Assembly: GCA_945936265.1 (NCBI GenBank)
Contig: CAMETB010000017.1
Span: forward strand, 1 to 16,117
Reading direction: 5' to 3'
DNA from: an uncultured Clostridia bacterium
GTDB taxonomy: Bacteria > Bacillota > Clostridia > Oscillospirales > CAG-272
Length of the DNA stretch: 16,117 bases
Each line of letters starts with the position of its first letter. The stretch's first letter is position 1. The translations under genes were made by a program, and so were the position numbers. Shown piece after piece: positions 6,562 through 13,048 of this stretch. Below the pieces are notes generated by a model. It was not told where the DNA came from and made no database searches. It saw only the letters and a list, made by a program, of their open reading frames with translations.

Positions 6562-7932
6562 GAAAATCTCAATGAAATTTTAAGTGAAGTTGAAGAATTG
6601 CTCGAAAAGCATGATTTCTACTCCATCAAATCTCTCTTTCGCGATATGGAGCCGGCTGATATTGCCGCAGTGCTTGAAGAATTCCCCGAAAAAATAGGTG
6701 TTCTTTTCAGGGTCCTTCCGAAAGATCTTGCCGCCGAAACATTTGTCGAAATGAACAGCGACTATCAGAAGCTTCTTCTCTCTTCGTTTACCGATAACGA
6801 AATGAAAGAGGTTATTGACGAACTTTATATAGACGATACAGTCGATATAATCGAGGAGATGCCTGCAAATGTCGTAAGGCGTATTCTCGACAACTCCGAC
6901 CCCGAGACAAGAAAAACAATAAACGAAATCCTGAAATACCCCGATGACTCGGCGGGTAGCATAATGACGACGGAATATGTCCGTCTCGACGAGGATATAT
7001 CCGTAGCCGACGCTCTTAAGCGCATACGCCGGACAGGAGTTGACAAGGAGACTATTTATACCTGCTATGTAACAAAGCCGGACAGAACTTTACTCGGATA
7101 TGTTACCGCAAAAAAGCTTCTCCTCTCCGACGAGGAAATGATAATTTCCGACATTATGGAGACAAATATTATTTTCGTCGGTACAAATGAGGATAAAGAG
7201 GTCGTCGCAAAAGAGATGAGTAAGTATGACTTGCTTGCCATTCCGGTTGTAGATAAGGAAAACAGGCTTGTCGGTATAGTTACCGTCGACGACGCTATCG
7301 ATGTCATAGAAGACGAGGCTACCGAGGATATAGAAAAAATGGCGGCAATTATTCCGTCAGACAAGCCGTATCTTTCAACAAGCGTTTTTGAAATATGGAA
7401 AAAGCGTATTCCCTGGCTCCTGCTTCTTATGGTATCGGCAACTTTTACAGGACAGATAATAACCTCATTTGAGTCCAAATTAGCCGCGTGTACGGTTTTG
7501 ACTGCATTCATACCTATGCTTATGGATACAGGCGGAAATGCAGGCTCTCAGGCGTCTGTTACAGTCATAAGAGGTCTTGCTCTTGAAGAAATCCATATGC
7601 GTGATATTTTGAGAATTATTTTTAAAGAAATGCGCGTCTCTCTCTGCTGTGGCGTAGTTCTGGCAGTTATTAATTTCGGCAAGATAATGCTTGTTGACAG
7701 ATGGCTGTTTCACAATGAAAGCATTACGCCCACGATAGCACTTGTTATCTGCCTTACTCTTGTTGCAACCGTGTTCGTCGCAAAACTCGTGGGTTGTACT
7801 CTTCCCGTCATTGCAAAAAGAATAGGATTTGACCCCGCGGTTATGGCAAGCCCGTTTATAACGACCATAGTTGACGCTATTTCTTTGCTTATCTATTTCA
7901 GCATTGCAACAGCGATAATTCCGTCACTATAA
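6559..7932 (+). CDS. mgtE: Magnesium transporter MgtE
   Basis: MgtE, 457 residues, the full family length, an inner-membrane Mg2+ channel gated by cytoplasmic Mg2+. Domains in order are the acidic helical N domain (about 1-130), with the SAGSIMT linker (131-137); a CBS pair (about 138-260), with repeats ending in GYVTAKKLL and GIVTVDDAID; then the membrane domain with about five helices from residue 285. The family motif PMLMDTGGNAGSQAS occupies 319-333, and D439 in the last helix (TTIVDAISLL) corresponds to the pore aspartate. Single-gene transcription unit with its own promoter, a 260-nt leader and a strong terminator. Expression control most likely lies in the leader. Confidence 0.96.
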   Translation: MENLNEILSEVEELLEKHDFYSIKSLFRDMEPADIAAVLEEFPEKIGVLFRVLPKDLAAETFVEMNSDYQKLLLSSFTDNEMKEVIDELYIDDTVDIIEEMPANVVRRILDNSDPETRKTINEILKYPDDSAGSIMTTEYVRLDEDISVADALKRIRRTGVDKETIYTCYVTKPDRTLLGYVTAKKLLLSDEEMIISDIMETNIIFVGTNEDKEVVAKEMSKYDLLAIPVVDKENRLVGIVTVDDAIDVIEDEATEDIEKMAAIIPSDKPYLSTSVFEIWKKRIPWLLLLMVSATFTGQIITSFESKLAACTVLTAFIPMLMDTGGNAGSQASVTVIRGLALEEIHMRDILRIIFKEMRVSLCCGVVLAVINFGKIMLVDRWLFHNESITPTIALVICLTLVATVFVAKLVGCTLPVIAKRIGFDPAVMASPFITTIVDAISLLIYFSIATAIIPSL

Positions 7933-7937
7933 AAATT

Positions 7938-7962
7938 CCCGCTCTTTATGGGCGGGCTTTTT
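7938..7962 (+). terminator. Rho-independent terminator of mgtE
   Basis: CCCGCTC (7938-7944) pairs with GGGCGGG (7950-7956) including one G-U pair, with a 5-base loop, followed by CTTTTTATAT. It begins six bases after the mgtE stop codon. Confidence 0.9.
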
Positions 7963-7972
7963 ATATATCCGG

Positions 7973-8001
7973 TAAACAATCAGTCAGTCATCACATATAA
8001 T
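7973..8001 (+). promoter_or_regulatory. Probable sigma-A promoter of the DUF3343-desulfurase pair
   Basis: TAAACA (7973-7978) and a perfect TATAAT (7996-8001) with 17 bp between them lie immediately after the mgtE terminator. Transcription would start near 8008. This argues against translation starting upstream of that point. Confidence 0.6.
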
Positions 8002-8040
8002 ATGAACAGGCATCTTAAAATCTCAAAGGGGAAACATCCT

Positions 8041-8256
8041 ATGTGTGTTGCGTCTTTAAGGTCCATGACGCACGCCGTAAAGGCAAAAAAAGCATTGGCA
8101 GATTTTTTTATAGACAGCGAAATTGTCAAGCTCGAGCCGTATATGACCGAAAAAGGTTGCGCATACGGTATAAAATTTGATTGTGTAAACTTATATCAAG
8201 CCGAAGATGCCTTAAAACAGAAATCCGTAAAATATACGGAGATTATAAGACTGTAA
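8041..8256 (+). CDS. DUF3343 family small protein (putative Se/S carrier-like)
   Basis: A 71-residue soluble protein that I place in DUF3343 from its pattern: a beta strand, a helix TMTHAVKAKKAL-like (about 8-20), IVKLEPYMTEKGCAYGIKF (28-46) containing the conserved-type cysteine C40, and a short C-terminal helix-strand. Family members resemble YedF/TusA-type sulfur or selenium carriers and often sit beside cysteine-desulfurase-like genes, as here. The frame is open further upstream, but that would read through the mgtE terminator. AAAGGGGA ahead of ATG 8041 decides the start. It is 20 bp upstream of the aminotransferase and presumably cotranscribed. The carrier role is inferred from family and neighbour. 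Confidence 0.72.
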   Translation: MCVASLRSMTHAVKAKKALADFFIDSEIVKLEPYMTEKGCAYGIKFDCVNLYQAEDALKQKSVKYTEIIRL

Positions 8257-8276
8257 GTTTACCGTAAGGGATAGAA

Positions 8277-9419
8277 ATGGTTTATCTTGATAACGCGGCA
8301 ACCACATTTCCCAAGCCGCCATGCGTTGCGGAGGAAATGACAAAATGCCTTAAAAAATATTGCGGGAACCCCGGCAGAAGCTCGCATAAACTGTCGGTTG
8401 CAAGTTCCGAAAAAATTTACGAAGCGCGAGCCTTGCTTGCCGAATTGTTTGACGCAGATGCCGAAAATGTAGTATTCACCTACAACACAACCTATGCGCT
8501 TAATATGGCGATAAAATCAAATCTGCGCTATTCTTCACATGTACTGATAAGCGACATGGAGCACAATTCCGTAATTCGTCCGATTGCGGAGTGTGTAAGG
8601 CAAAAACTTTGCACTTACAGCGTTTTCGAATCGGGCGGCTGTGACGATGAAATTATAAACAGTATAAAGCGGAATATGCGAAACGATACCTCCATGCTTA
8701 TATGCGCTCATGTATCAAATGTAGGTTCGAGAACGCTGCCGATAAAAAAGATAGGCGCTCTTTGTAAAGAGCGCGGAATATTTTTTATCGTTGACGGGGC
8801 GCAAAGCGCCGGAATCAAAAATATTTCCGTAAAAGATATGAATATAGACGCTCTGTGCGTACCCGGGCACAAAGGACTTTACGGTCCACAGGGTGTAGGC
8901 GCAATCATATACGGCAGCGATAAGACAGGAAGAACTATTATAGAGGGCGGAACGGGGATAAATTCCCTTGAGACTTCAATGCCCGATTTCCTGCCCGAAA
9001 GATACGAGGCAGGAACTCTTGCAACTCCTTGTATTGCTGCTCTTGCCGAATCTCTGAAGTGGCTTAAAACGATAAATACCGACAAAATACGGAGCCATGA
9101 AGAACACCTCTACACTACTCTTTGCGACCTATTATCCGAAAAGGAAGAGATAACCGTTTATAAGATGAACGATTATCCCGGAAACACTCTTATGTTCAAT
9201 GTAAAAAATCTTTCATCTGCCACGGTTGCGTCGGAACTTGACAAAAGAGATATATGTGTAAGAAGCGGATTTCACTGCTCTCCAAGCGCCCATAAACTTA
9301 TGAATACGGGAGACGGAGGCGCGGTAAGAGTCGGAATAGGCGTATTTAACAAACCTGCCGATATTTATTCCCTTTACGAAGCGTTGTGCGATATCATAAA
9401 AAATAAGCGCCCCAGATAA
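8277..9419 (+). CDS. Cysteine desulfurase family aminotransferase (class V)
   Basis: A PLP enzyme of 380 residues. It starts with the class V signature YLDNAATTFPKP, has EHNS with H96 (cofactor stacking), VDGAQS with D173 (pyridine nitrogen), and GHKGLYGPQG with K199 as the Schiff-base lysine. RSGFHCSP (329-336) carries the catalytic cysteine C334 expected of a desulfurase. The sequence is closer to the 'cysteine desulfurase family protein' subgroup often found beside DUF3343 than to IscS/NifS, and no iscU or sufU neighbour is present. It likely releases sulfur (or selenium) from cysteine (selenocysteine) for a pathway I cannot identify here. AAGGG lies 6 bases before the ATG. Its stop is inside the loop of a bidirectional terminator. 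Confidence 0.85.
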   Translation: MVYLDNAATTFPKPPCVAEEMTKCLKKYCGNPGRSSHKLSVASSEKIYEARALLAELFDADAENVVFTYNTTYALNMAIKSNLRYSSHVLISDMEHNSVIRPIAECVRQKLCTYSVFESGGCDDEIINSIKRNMRNDTSMLICAHVSNVGSRTLPIKKIGALCKERGIFFIVDGAQSAGIKNISVKDMNIDALCVPGHKGLYGPQGVGAIIYGSDKTGRTIIEGGTGINSLETSMPDFLPERYEAGTLATPCIAALAESLKWLKTINTDKIRSHEEHLYTTLCDLLSEKEEITVYKMNDYPGNTLMFNVKNLSSATVASELDKRDICVRSGFHCSPSAHKLMNTGDGGAVRVGIGVFNKPADIYSLYEALCDIIKNKRPR

Positions 9420-9434
9420 TGGGACGCTTATTTT
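9400..9434. terminator. Bidirectional terminator between convergent genes
   Basis: AAAATAAGCG (9400-9409) pairs with CGCTTATTTT (9425-9434), then a C-A mismatch, then CCC (9411-9413) with GGG (9421-9423), with a 7-base loop. The A- and T-rich ends supply a U-tract in either direction. The desulfurase stop codon (9417-9419) lies across the loop and the vanZ stop (9433-9435) in the stem. Confidence 0.88.
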
Positions 9435-9936
9435 AATCGGCAATATTTTTTTCTGCGCGGCGCTTATCCGCTCTTGTCTGAAAATAAAGGAACAGGAATA
9501 TGAAAAGCGCATAGATTAAAATTCCGGTAAATGCGCCTGCTGAATCTATAAGTACATCTTTGAAAGACGGAGTGCGACCGAAAGTAAATTTCTGATGTAA
9601 CTCGTCGGTCACCGCATAAAGTGCTGCCGTCGGAAGCGAAATGATATATGGAAAAAACTTCTTATTCTTAAAAGTCATTCTGTAGGCGCATGCAAGTGAA
9701 AAACCAAGGAGCATATATATACCGAAATGCGCGGCTTTCCTTATCGGAAACTGATATTTATGAACAACCTCGGGAGTAATGTCTTCCTTATCCATTACTA
9801 TCCCGAGGACGCTTTCAACTACCTTCTGGCTTGTCGAAGAAGACTTTTCCCCGTCCTCACTTGAAAAATTGAATATCATGAGCATAGATATAAAAACGCA
9901 TACCCACGAAAGAGCCAAAACAACTTTTTCCTTCAT
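9433..9936 (-). CDS. VanZ family membrane protein
   Basis: A 167-residue VanZ-like protein with about four membrane helices (roughly 7-23, 69-86, 96-110, 131-151). Family motifs are RKAAHF (66-71), DELHQKFTFGRTPSFKDVL (111-129; conserved D111, E112, Q115, R121, D127) and the following GAFTG. VanZ confers low-level teicoplanin resistance in vancomycin operons, but most chromosomal relatives have no proven function, so resistance should not be assumed. The ATG at 9936 is one base after the rpe stop, with a GGGG-rich stretch in the end of rpe as Shine-Dalgarno. An earlier in-frame ATG lies inside rpe and is rejected. Cotranscribed with rpe. Confidence 0.85.
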   Translation of the reverse strand: MKEKVVLALSWVCVFISMLMIFNFSSEDGEKSSSTSQKVVESVLGIVMDKEDITPEVVHKYQFPIRKAAHFGIYMLLGFSLACAYRMTFKNKKFFPYIISLPTAALYAVTDELHQKFTFGRTPSFKDVLIDSAGAFTGILIYALFIFLFLYFQTRADKRRAEKNIAD

Positions 9937-9937
9937 A

Positions 9938-10591
9938 TCAAAGCCCCGAAAGTAATTCTTTCGCGTCCGGTTGGTTTTCGCCTTTAAAAAATGAAGTTCC
10001 GAGTACAAAGACATCGGCACCGGAGTTGCTTGCAATCTTTATGGTTTCGGCATTTATTCCTCCGTCGACCTCGATTTTAAGTTCTTTTCCGGTTTTTGTC
10101 GCATAAGAACGGATTTTTTCTACCTTGCTCATTGTATCATGCATAAATTTCTGCCCGCCGAACCCCGGCTCTACAGTCATTACAAGCACCATATCAACAA
10201 GTTCTATATATGGATAAACCTCCTCTGCCGGAGTGTTAGGCTTTATTGAGATGCCGACCTGCTTTCCCTCGTTGCGTATCTCCGATATTGCTTTCAATAC
10301 ACCCTCTTTATCGGTTGCTTCAAGATGAAATGTTATTATATCAGCCCCGCATGCGGCAAAATCGTGGATATATCTCTCCGGTTTTGTTATCATCGCGTGA
10401 ACATCAAGAGTAAGATCGGTACACTTGCGAACGGCGGAAATAACAGGCATGCCGAAACTTATATTAGGTACAAAAACGCCGTCCATAACATCTATATGAA
10501 CATATGTTGCGCCTGACTTTTCTATTTTTTTGATTTCACTGCCGATATTCAGCATGTCGGCAGCAAGAATCGACGGGGATAAAATTTTCAT
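9938..10591 (-). CDS. rpe: Ribulose-phosphate 3-epimerase
   Basis: Rpe, 217 residues, a TIM barrel that interconverts ribulose 5-phosphate and xylulose 5-phosphate in the pentose phosphate pathway. The signature LSPSILAADML opens the protein. Metal and catalytic residues are all visible: H32 and D34 in VHIDVMDGVFVPN, H65 in LDVHAMI, and D176 in EVDGGIN. MTVEPGFGGQKFM (138-150) is the mobile loop. GAGG lies 6 bases before the ATG. vanZ follows after one base. In many Firmicutes rpe follows rsgA and prpC/prkC; here it follows ispF across a 133-bp gap. Confidence 0.97.
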   Translation of the reverse strand: MKILSPSILAADMLNIGSEIKKIEKSGATYVHIDVMDGVFVPNISFGMPVISAVRKCTDLTLDVHAMITKPERYIHDFAACGADIITFHLEATDKEGVLKAISEIRNEGKQVGISIKPNTPAEEVYPYIELVDMVLVMTVEPGFGGQKFMHDTMSKVEKIRSYATKTGKELKIEVDGGINAETIKIASNSGADVFVLGTSFFKGENQPDAKELLSGL

Positions 10592-10724
10592 AAAAGACCT
10601 CTTTTGTCGCTATTTGTTTTTTTGTGTCACAAAAGGCACGCTATGAGTATTATGTTAAAGAGACATGATTAATGTATGGAATCGGGGACGGGAGTGGAAA
10701 GTCAAATTATAGGATGTAAATATG
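10592..10724. other. Intergenic gap between ispF and rpe
   Basis: This gap probably holds the rpe promoter, but I cannot place it. On the minus strand there is a TATAAT (10706-10711) without a matching -35 and a TTGACT (10700-10705) without a -10 at 16-18 bp. GGAA-T-CGGGG (10679-10688) could pair with CCCCGTTCC (10729-10737) over a long loop. It has no T-run, so it is not a convincing ispF terminator. Confidence 0.4.
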
Positions 10725-11207
10725 TCAGCCCCGTTCCTTATTCCAGAGAAGGCAGACGCAATGAGCGGCTATTCCCTCACCCCTGCCGGTAAAACCGAGC
10801 TTTTCCTCGGTTGTCGCTTTAACGTTCACAAGATCGGGATCTATGCAAAGCGTTTTCGCTATGTTATCGCGCATTTTCATTATATGCGGTGACATCTTCG
10901 GCGCTTGCGCTATTATCGTACAGTCTATATTTTCTATCCTGTACCCCTTTTCAAGAATTATCTCGTTTACCCGTGACAGCAGTTTCATGCTGTCTATATT
11001 TTTGTACTTGTCGTCTGTATCCGGGAAATGAAAACCTATATCCCTTTCACCCGAAGCACCGAGCAAAGCGTCAGAGACGGCATGTACCAAAACATCACCG
11101 TCGGAATGTGCCAGAATGCCCTTTGAAAACGGTATTATAACACCCCCGATTGTAATGGAATCTCCTTCGCAAAATCTGTGAACATCGTACCCGTGTCCTA
11201 TTCTCAT
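10725..11207 (-). CDS. ispF: 2-C-methyl-D-erythritol 2,4-cyclodiphosphate synthase
   Basis: IspF, 160 residues, makes MEcPP from CDP-ME 2-phosphate in the MEP isoprenoid pathway; a homotrimer with zinc at the subunit interfaces. The N-terminus MRIGHGYDVHRF gives zinc ligands D8 and H10, and HSDGDVLVHAVSDALLGA gives H42. DIGFHFPDTD (57-66) and the C-terminal TTEEKLGFTGRGEGIAAHC segment match the family. The usual GLGDIG is GERDIG here. The ATG overlaps the ispD stop by 4 bp (ATGA), the common ispD-ispF coupling. Confidence 0.97.
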   Translation of the reverse strand: MRIGHGYDVHRFCEGDSITIGGVIIPFSKGILAHSDGDVLVHAVSDALLGASGERDIGFHFPDTDDKYKNIDSMKLLSRVNEIILEKGYRIENIDCTIIAQAPKMSPHIMKMRDNIAKTLCIDPDLVNVKATTEEKLGFTGRGEGIAAHCVCLLWNKERG

Positions 11208-11956
11208 TGCTCTTTTTCCCCTCTTTTATGAAGAATATATTCGGCAAGCGAAATATCGTCGGATACGGTTATCTTTATGTTTTCTCTGCCCGTATCGGTA
11301 AGTTTTACCCTGAATCCGAATGCCTCCGCAAGCATACAGTCGTCCGTTGCCACAATGCCTTTTTCCTTGGCTTTGTAAGCGCACGAAGTATAAATATCTT
11401 TCTGAAATATCTGAGGAGTCTGAACGCATCTTATTTTTTCTCTGTTTAATGTTCTTGAGACAAACCCCTTTGCATCTGTTTTCTTTACAGTATCGGTAAC
11501 GACGCATGAAGCCGAAGCGACGCCGTATGCAACCGCATCGTCAAGAACCTTCTCTATTATCGAAGGGGTTACAAGGCAACGCGCGCCGTCGTGTATTGCA
11601 ACATAACGCGCTTTTTCGGAAATGTGACGAAATCCCCTCATTGCCGAACTCTGACGGGTATTTCCACCCGTCACTATTGCCTTGACCTTTTTGAACCCGT
11701 TTTCTATAACAAGTTCTCTGTATTTATCTATATCAGACTTGCCGACAACGAGGACAACCTCCTTTATCGGCTCGCAATCCTCAAACGCTTCGAGCGTACG
11801 GACGATAACGGGCTTTCCCAAGACAGACGCCATCTGTTTGTTTTCGCTGCCGTTTTTGAACCTTGTAGAATTTCCTGCACAAAGCACAACGGCAGATACA
11901 TATCCGATCCGCGAATTTCCGACGGCTTTTGCAACCTTTGAGAAAATTTTAAACAT
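11204..11956 (-). CDS. ispD: 2-C-methyl-D-erythritol 4-phosphate cytidylyltransferase
   Basis: IspD, 250 residues from the chosen start, transfers CMP from CTP to MEP. The nucleotide-binding loop is LCAGNSTRFKNGSENKQ (25-41), with R32 and K40 as the expected basic residues. HDGAR (122-126), QTPQIF (179-184), TDD (204-206) and ENIKIT (225-230) are all family blocks. A basic N-terminal extension of about 18 residues precedes the catalytic domain; the enzyme usually starts right at the first strand. The start is fixed by GGAGG 8 bases before ATG 11956. The frame is open to an ATG at 11995, but that lies in the promoter. Overlaps ispF by 4 bp. Confidence 0.93.
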   Translation of the reverse strand: MFKIFSKVAKAVGNSRIGYVSAVVLCAGNSTRFKNGSENKQMASVLGKPVIVRTLEAFEDCEPIKEVVLVVGKSDIDKYRELVIENGFKKVKAIVTGGNTRQSSAMRGFRHISEKARYVAIHDGARCLVTPSIIEKVLDDAVAYGVASASCVVTDTVKKTDAKGFVSRTLNREKIRCVQTPQIFQKDIYTSCAYKAKEKGIVATDDCMLAEAFGFRVKLTDTGRENIKITVSDDISLAEYILHKRGEKEQ

Positions 11957-11985
11957 CGCCCTTCCCTCCCGATACATTTTTTTAT

Positions 11986-12014
11986 ATTTTAGCATACTTT
12001 TTTACGAAAATAAA
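11986..12014 (-). promoter_or_regulatory. Probable extended -10 promoter of ispD
   Basis: On the minus strand TGCTAAAAT (11994 to 11986) is an extended -10 element. With a 17-bp spacer the -35 is a weak TTTATT (12014 to 12009). Transcription would start near 11979, leaving a leader of about 23 nt carrying GGGAGGG. Confidence 0.55.
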
Positions 12015-12025
12015 TAGAAAAAACA

Positions 12026-12053
12026 AAAAAGAGGCGGAAAAAAGCCTCTTTTT
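12026..12053 (-). terminator. Rho-independent terminator downstream of the BlaI-family gene
   Basis: AAAAAGAGGC (12026-12035) pairs with GCCTCTTTTT (12044-12053), a 10-bp stem with an 8-base loop. On the minus strand it is followed by TTTTTTG-type T-runs, and on the plus strand its 3' arm ends in T5, so it could work both ways. Confidence 0.8.
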
Positions 12054-12099
12054 CAAAAAAATCGTATCATAATGCGCACAACCGTCACAAAGTGTGCCG

Positions 12100-12156
12100 A
12101 AATTCGATTGCTTGATGAAGAACACATATAAAATGTTCTTCATCAAACCCGAATTT
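12100..12156. repeat. Long perfect inverted repeat in the 3' region of the BlaI-family gene
   Basis: TTGATGAAGAACA (12112-12124) and TGTTCTTCATCAA (12134-12146) form a perfect 13-bp dyad around a 9-base A/T-rich centre. Outside it AAATTCG (12100-12106) pairs with CGAATTT (12150-12156). There is no clean T-run directly after the 13-bp stem on either strand, and a separate good terminator follows 50-70 bp away on the minus strand. It could be a processing site, small RNA hairpin, protein-binding palindrome or intergenic repeat. Confidence 0.7.
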
Positions 12157-12177
12157 TTGTCATGTCGAGATTTCTCA

Positions 12178-12555
12178 TCAGTATTGCTCCTGAAGCCATT
12201 TTAGCATTTCATCGAGTTCTTCGGAGGAGAGCGACGCTTTGCCGTAGAGTAAATCCATCATTTTTACAAACGACCCGCCGTGGTACTTATCAAGGAAATC
12301 CTTTGTTACGCCGCGTATGTAATCGTCTTTTACGGCATCGACGTAATAATATCTTTCCTTTCCTTTTTTTTCGGAGTGGATAAATCCTCTCTCCTCAAGC
12401 CTTGTAAGAAATGAAATCAGTGTAGGAGCCTTCCAACCTTTTTGTTTTCCGACATTCTCCATTAGATAAGACGTATTTACCGGTGAGGACTTGCTTCCCC
12501 AGAGTGCGACCATCACATCGAACTCGGCTTCCGGTAACTTCCTTGCATTGTCCAT
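12178..12555 (-). CDS. BlaI/MecI/CopY family transcriptional repressor
   Basis: A 125-residue winged-helix repressor. It opens with the family signature LPEAEFDVMVALWG (7-20). The recognition helix region WKAPTLISFLTRLEERGFIHSEKKGKERYYY (41-71) follows, then a C-terminal dimerisation helix region. Homologues repress beta-lactamase, mecA or copper genes and are released by a BlaR/MecR protease or by metal. No BlaR-like gene is adjacent, and the CopY-type Cys-x-Cys tail is absent, so the signal is unknown. ATG 12555 has AAAGGAAA about 8 bases upstream; an earlier in-frame ATG at 12597 lies inside the promoter. The operator in its own promoter implies autorepression. Confidence 0.88.
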   Translation of the reverse strand: MDNARKLPEAEFDVMVALWGSKSSPVNTSYLMENVGKQKGWKAPTLISFLTRLEERGFIHSEKKGKERYYYVDAVKDDYIRGVTKDFLDKYHGGSFVKMMDLLYGKASLSSEELDEMLKWLQEQY

Positions 12556-12588
12556 ATCCGTTTCCTTTCTTTTTTGTGACGCTCTTAT

Positions 12589-12617
12589 ATTATACACTTG
12601 TCTAATATGTTTGTCAA
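12589..12617 (-). promoter_or_regulatory. Consensus sigma-A promoter with BlaI-type operator
   Basis: On the minus strand TTGACA (12617 to 12612), a 17-bp spacer and TATAAT (12594 to 12589) make a perfect sigma-A promoter. The 18-bp dyad ATTATACACTTGTCTAAT (12589-12606), with 14 of 16 non-central positions symmetric, covers the -10 and half the spacer. Its TACA/TGT core has the form of BlaI/MecI/CopY operators (TACANNTGTA). A repressor bound here would block RNA polymerase. Start of transcription about 12582. Confidence 0.82.
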
Positions 12618-12640
12618 CAGGATTTTATAAAAAAATTTCA

Positions 12641-12672
12641 TAAAAAATCGCACCGTGGAAAAACGGTGCGAT
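12641..12672 (-). terminator. Rho-independent terminator of acpP
   Basis: ATCGCACCGT (12647-12656) pairs with ACGGTGCGAT (12663-12672), a perfect 10-bp stem with a 6-base loop. On the minus strand it is followed by TTTTT. It starts about 12 bases after the acpP stop. Confidence 0.92.
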
Positions 12673-12684
12673 ATGTGTCGTTTA

Positions 12685-12909
12685 TCAGGATTTCTTTTTC
12701 AAAATATTTTCTTCGAGATCTGCAACTGTGCGGCTTTCCACTATTTCTTCATCTTCAAAATGTATGTTAAACACATGTTCAAGTTCCATTATTATTTTCA
12801 GCATGGTAAGAGAATCCACGCCGAGATCGGCTATATTTGTATCCTCGGTTATCTTCTCCTTATCAACTTTTGAAAAATCCGATACGATTTCTTTTATCTT
12901 TTCAAGCAT
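12685..12909 (-). CDS. acpP: Acyl carrier protein
   Basis: ACP, 74 residues and strongly acidic. The motif DLGVDSLTML (28-37) contains S33, the serine that receives 4'-phosphopantetheine. ADLEENI near the end matches helix IV. It shuttles acyl chains in fatty acid synthesis. No fab, plsX or polyketide genes are adjacent, and the gene has its own promoter and terminator, so it is a stand-alone unit; it could be the fatty-acid ACP or a second, specialised one. GGAGG lies 7 bases before the ATG. Confidence 0.92.
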   Translation of the reverse strand: MLEKIKEIVSDFSKVDKEKITEDTNIADLGVDSLTMLKIIMELEHVFNIHFEDEEIVESRTVADLEENILKKKS

Positions 12910-12931
12910 TATTTGCCTCCGTTAATTATAT

Positions 12932-12980
12932 AGGTGCCAACGCACCTTGATATTATACAATATTTATTGATTTTTTGCAA
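12932..12980 (-). promoter_or_regulatory. Sigma-A promoter and 5' stem-loop of acpP
   Basis: On the minus strand TTGCAA (12980 to 12975), 17 bp, and TATAAT (12957 to 12952). Transcription should begin near 12945. At that very 5' end AGGTGC (12947 to 12942), loop GTTG, GCACCT (12937 to 12932) forms a 6-bp hairpin. It may stabilise the mRNA 5' end or serve as a protein-binding palindrome. The sequence does not resemble the FapR site I know. Confidence 0.72.
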
Positions 12981-12998
12981 GTTTTTTTAAAAATTTTA

Positions 12999-13027
12999 TT
13001 GACTTTCTTTACATATTTTTCTATAAT
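12999..13027 (+). promoter_or_regulatory. Sigma-A promoter of the ROK-like regulator
   Basis: TTGACT (12999-13004) and TATAAT (13022-13027) with a 17-bp spacer. Start of transcription would be near 13034, leaving a leader of only about 15 nt. This promoter is back-to-back with that of acpP, the two -35 boxes being 18 bp apart. Confidence 0.75.
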
Positions 13028-13048
13028 TTATTTCAGGCGGTGATTTCA

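Noticed and set aside
7948..8040. N-terminal extension of the DUF3343 protein
   Set aside because: The open frame runs through the mgtE terminator and the promoter at 7973-8001; the Shine-Dalgarno is placed for ATG 8041.
9937..10035. Longer VanZ-family protein starting inside rpe
   Set aside because: The extra 33 residues overlap the end of rpe in another frame and show no family similarity; ATG 9936 sits one base after the rpe stop and opens with a normal membrane helix.
10700..10734. Sigma-A promoter for rpe around TATAAT 10706-10711 or TTGACT 10700-10705 (minus strand)
   Set aside because: Neither box has a partner at 16-18 bp spacing, so I do not call a promoter.
11957..11995. Earlier ispD start at ATG 11995 or 11977
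   Set aside because: The first lies in the extended -10 promoter region; the strong GGGAGGG comes after both and is spaced for ATG 11956.
12556..12597. Earlier start of the BlaI-family gene at 12597
   Set aside because: That ATG is within the -10/operator region, upstream of the predicted transcription start.
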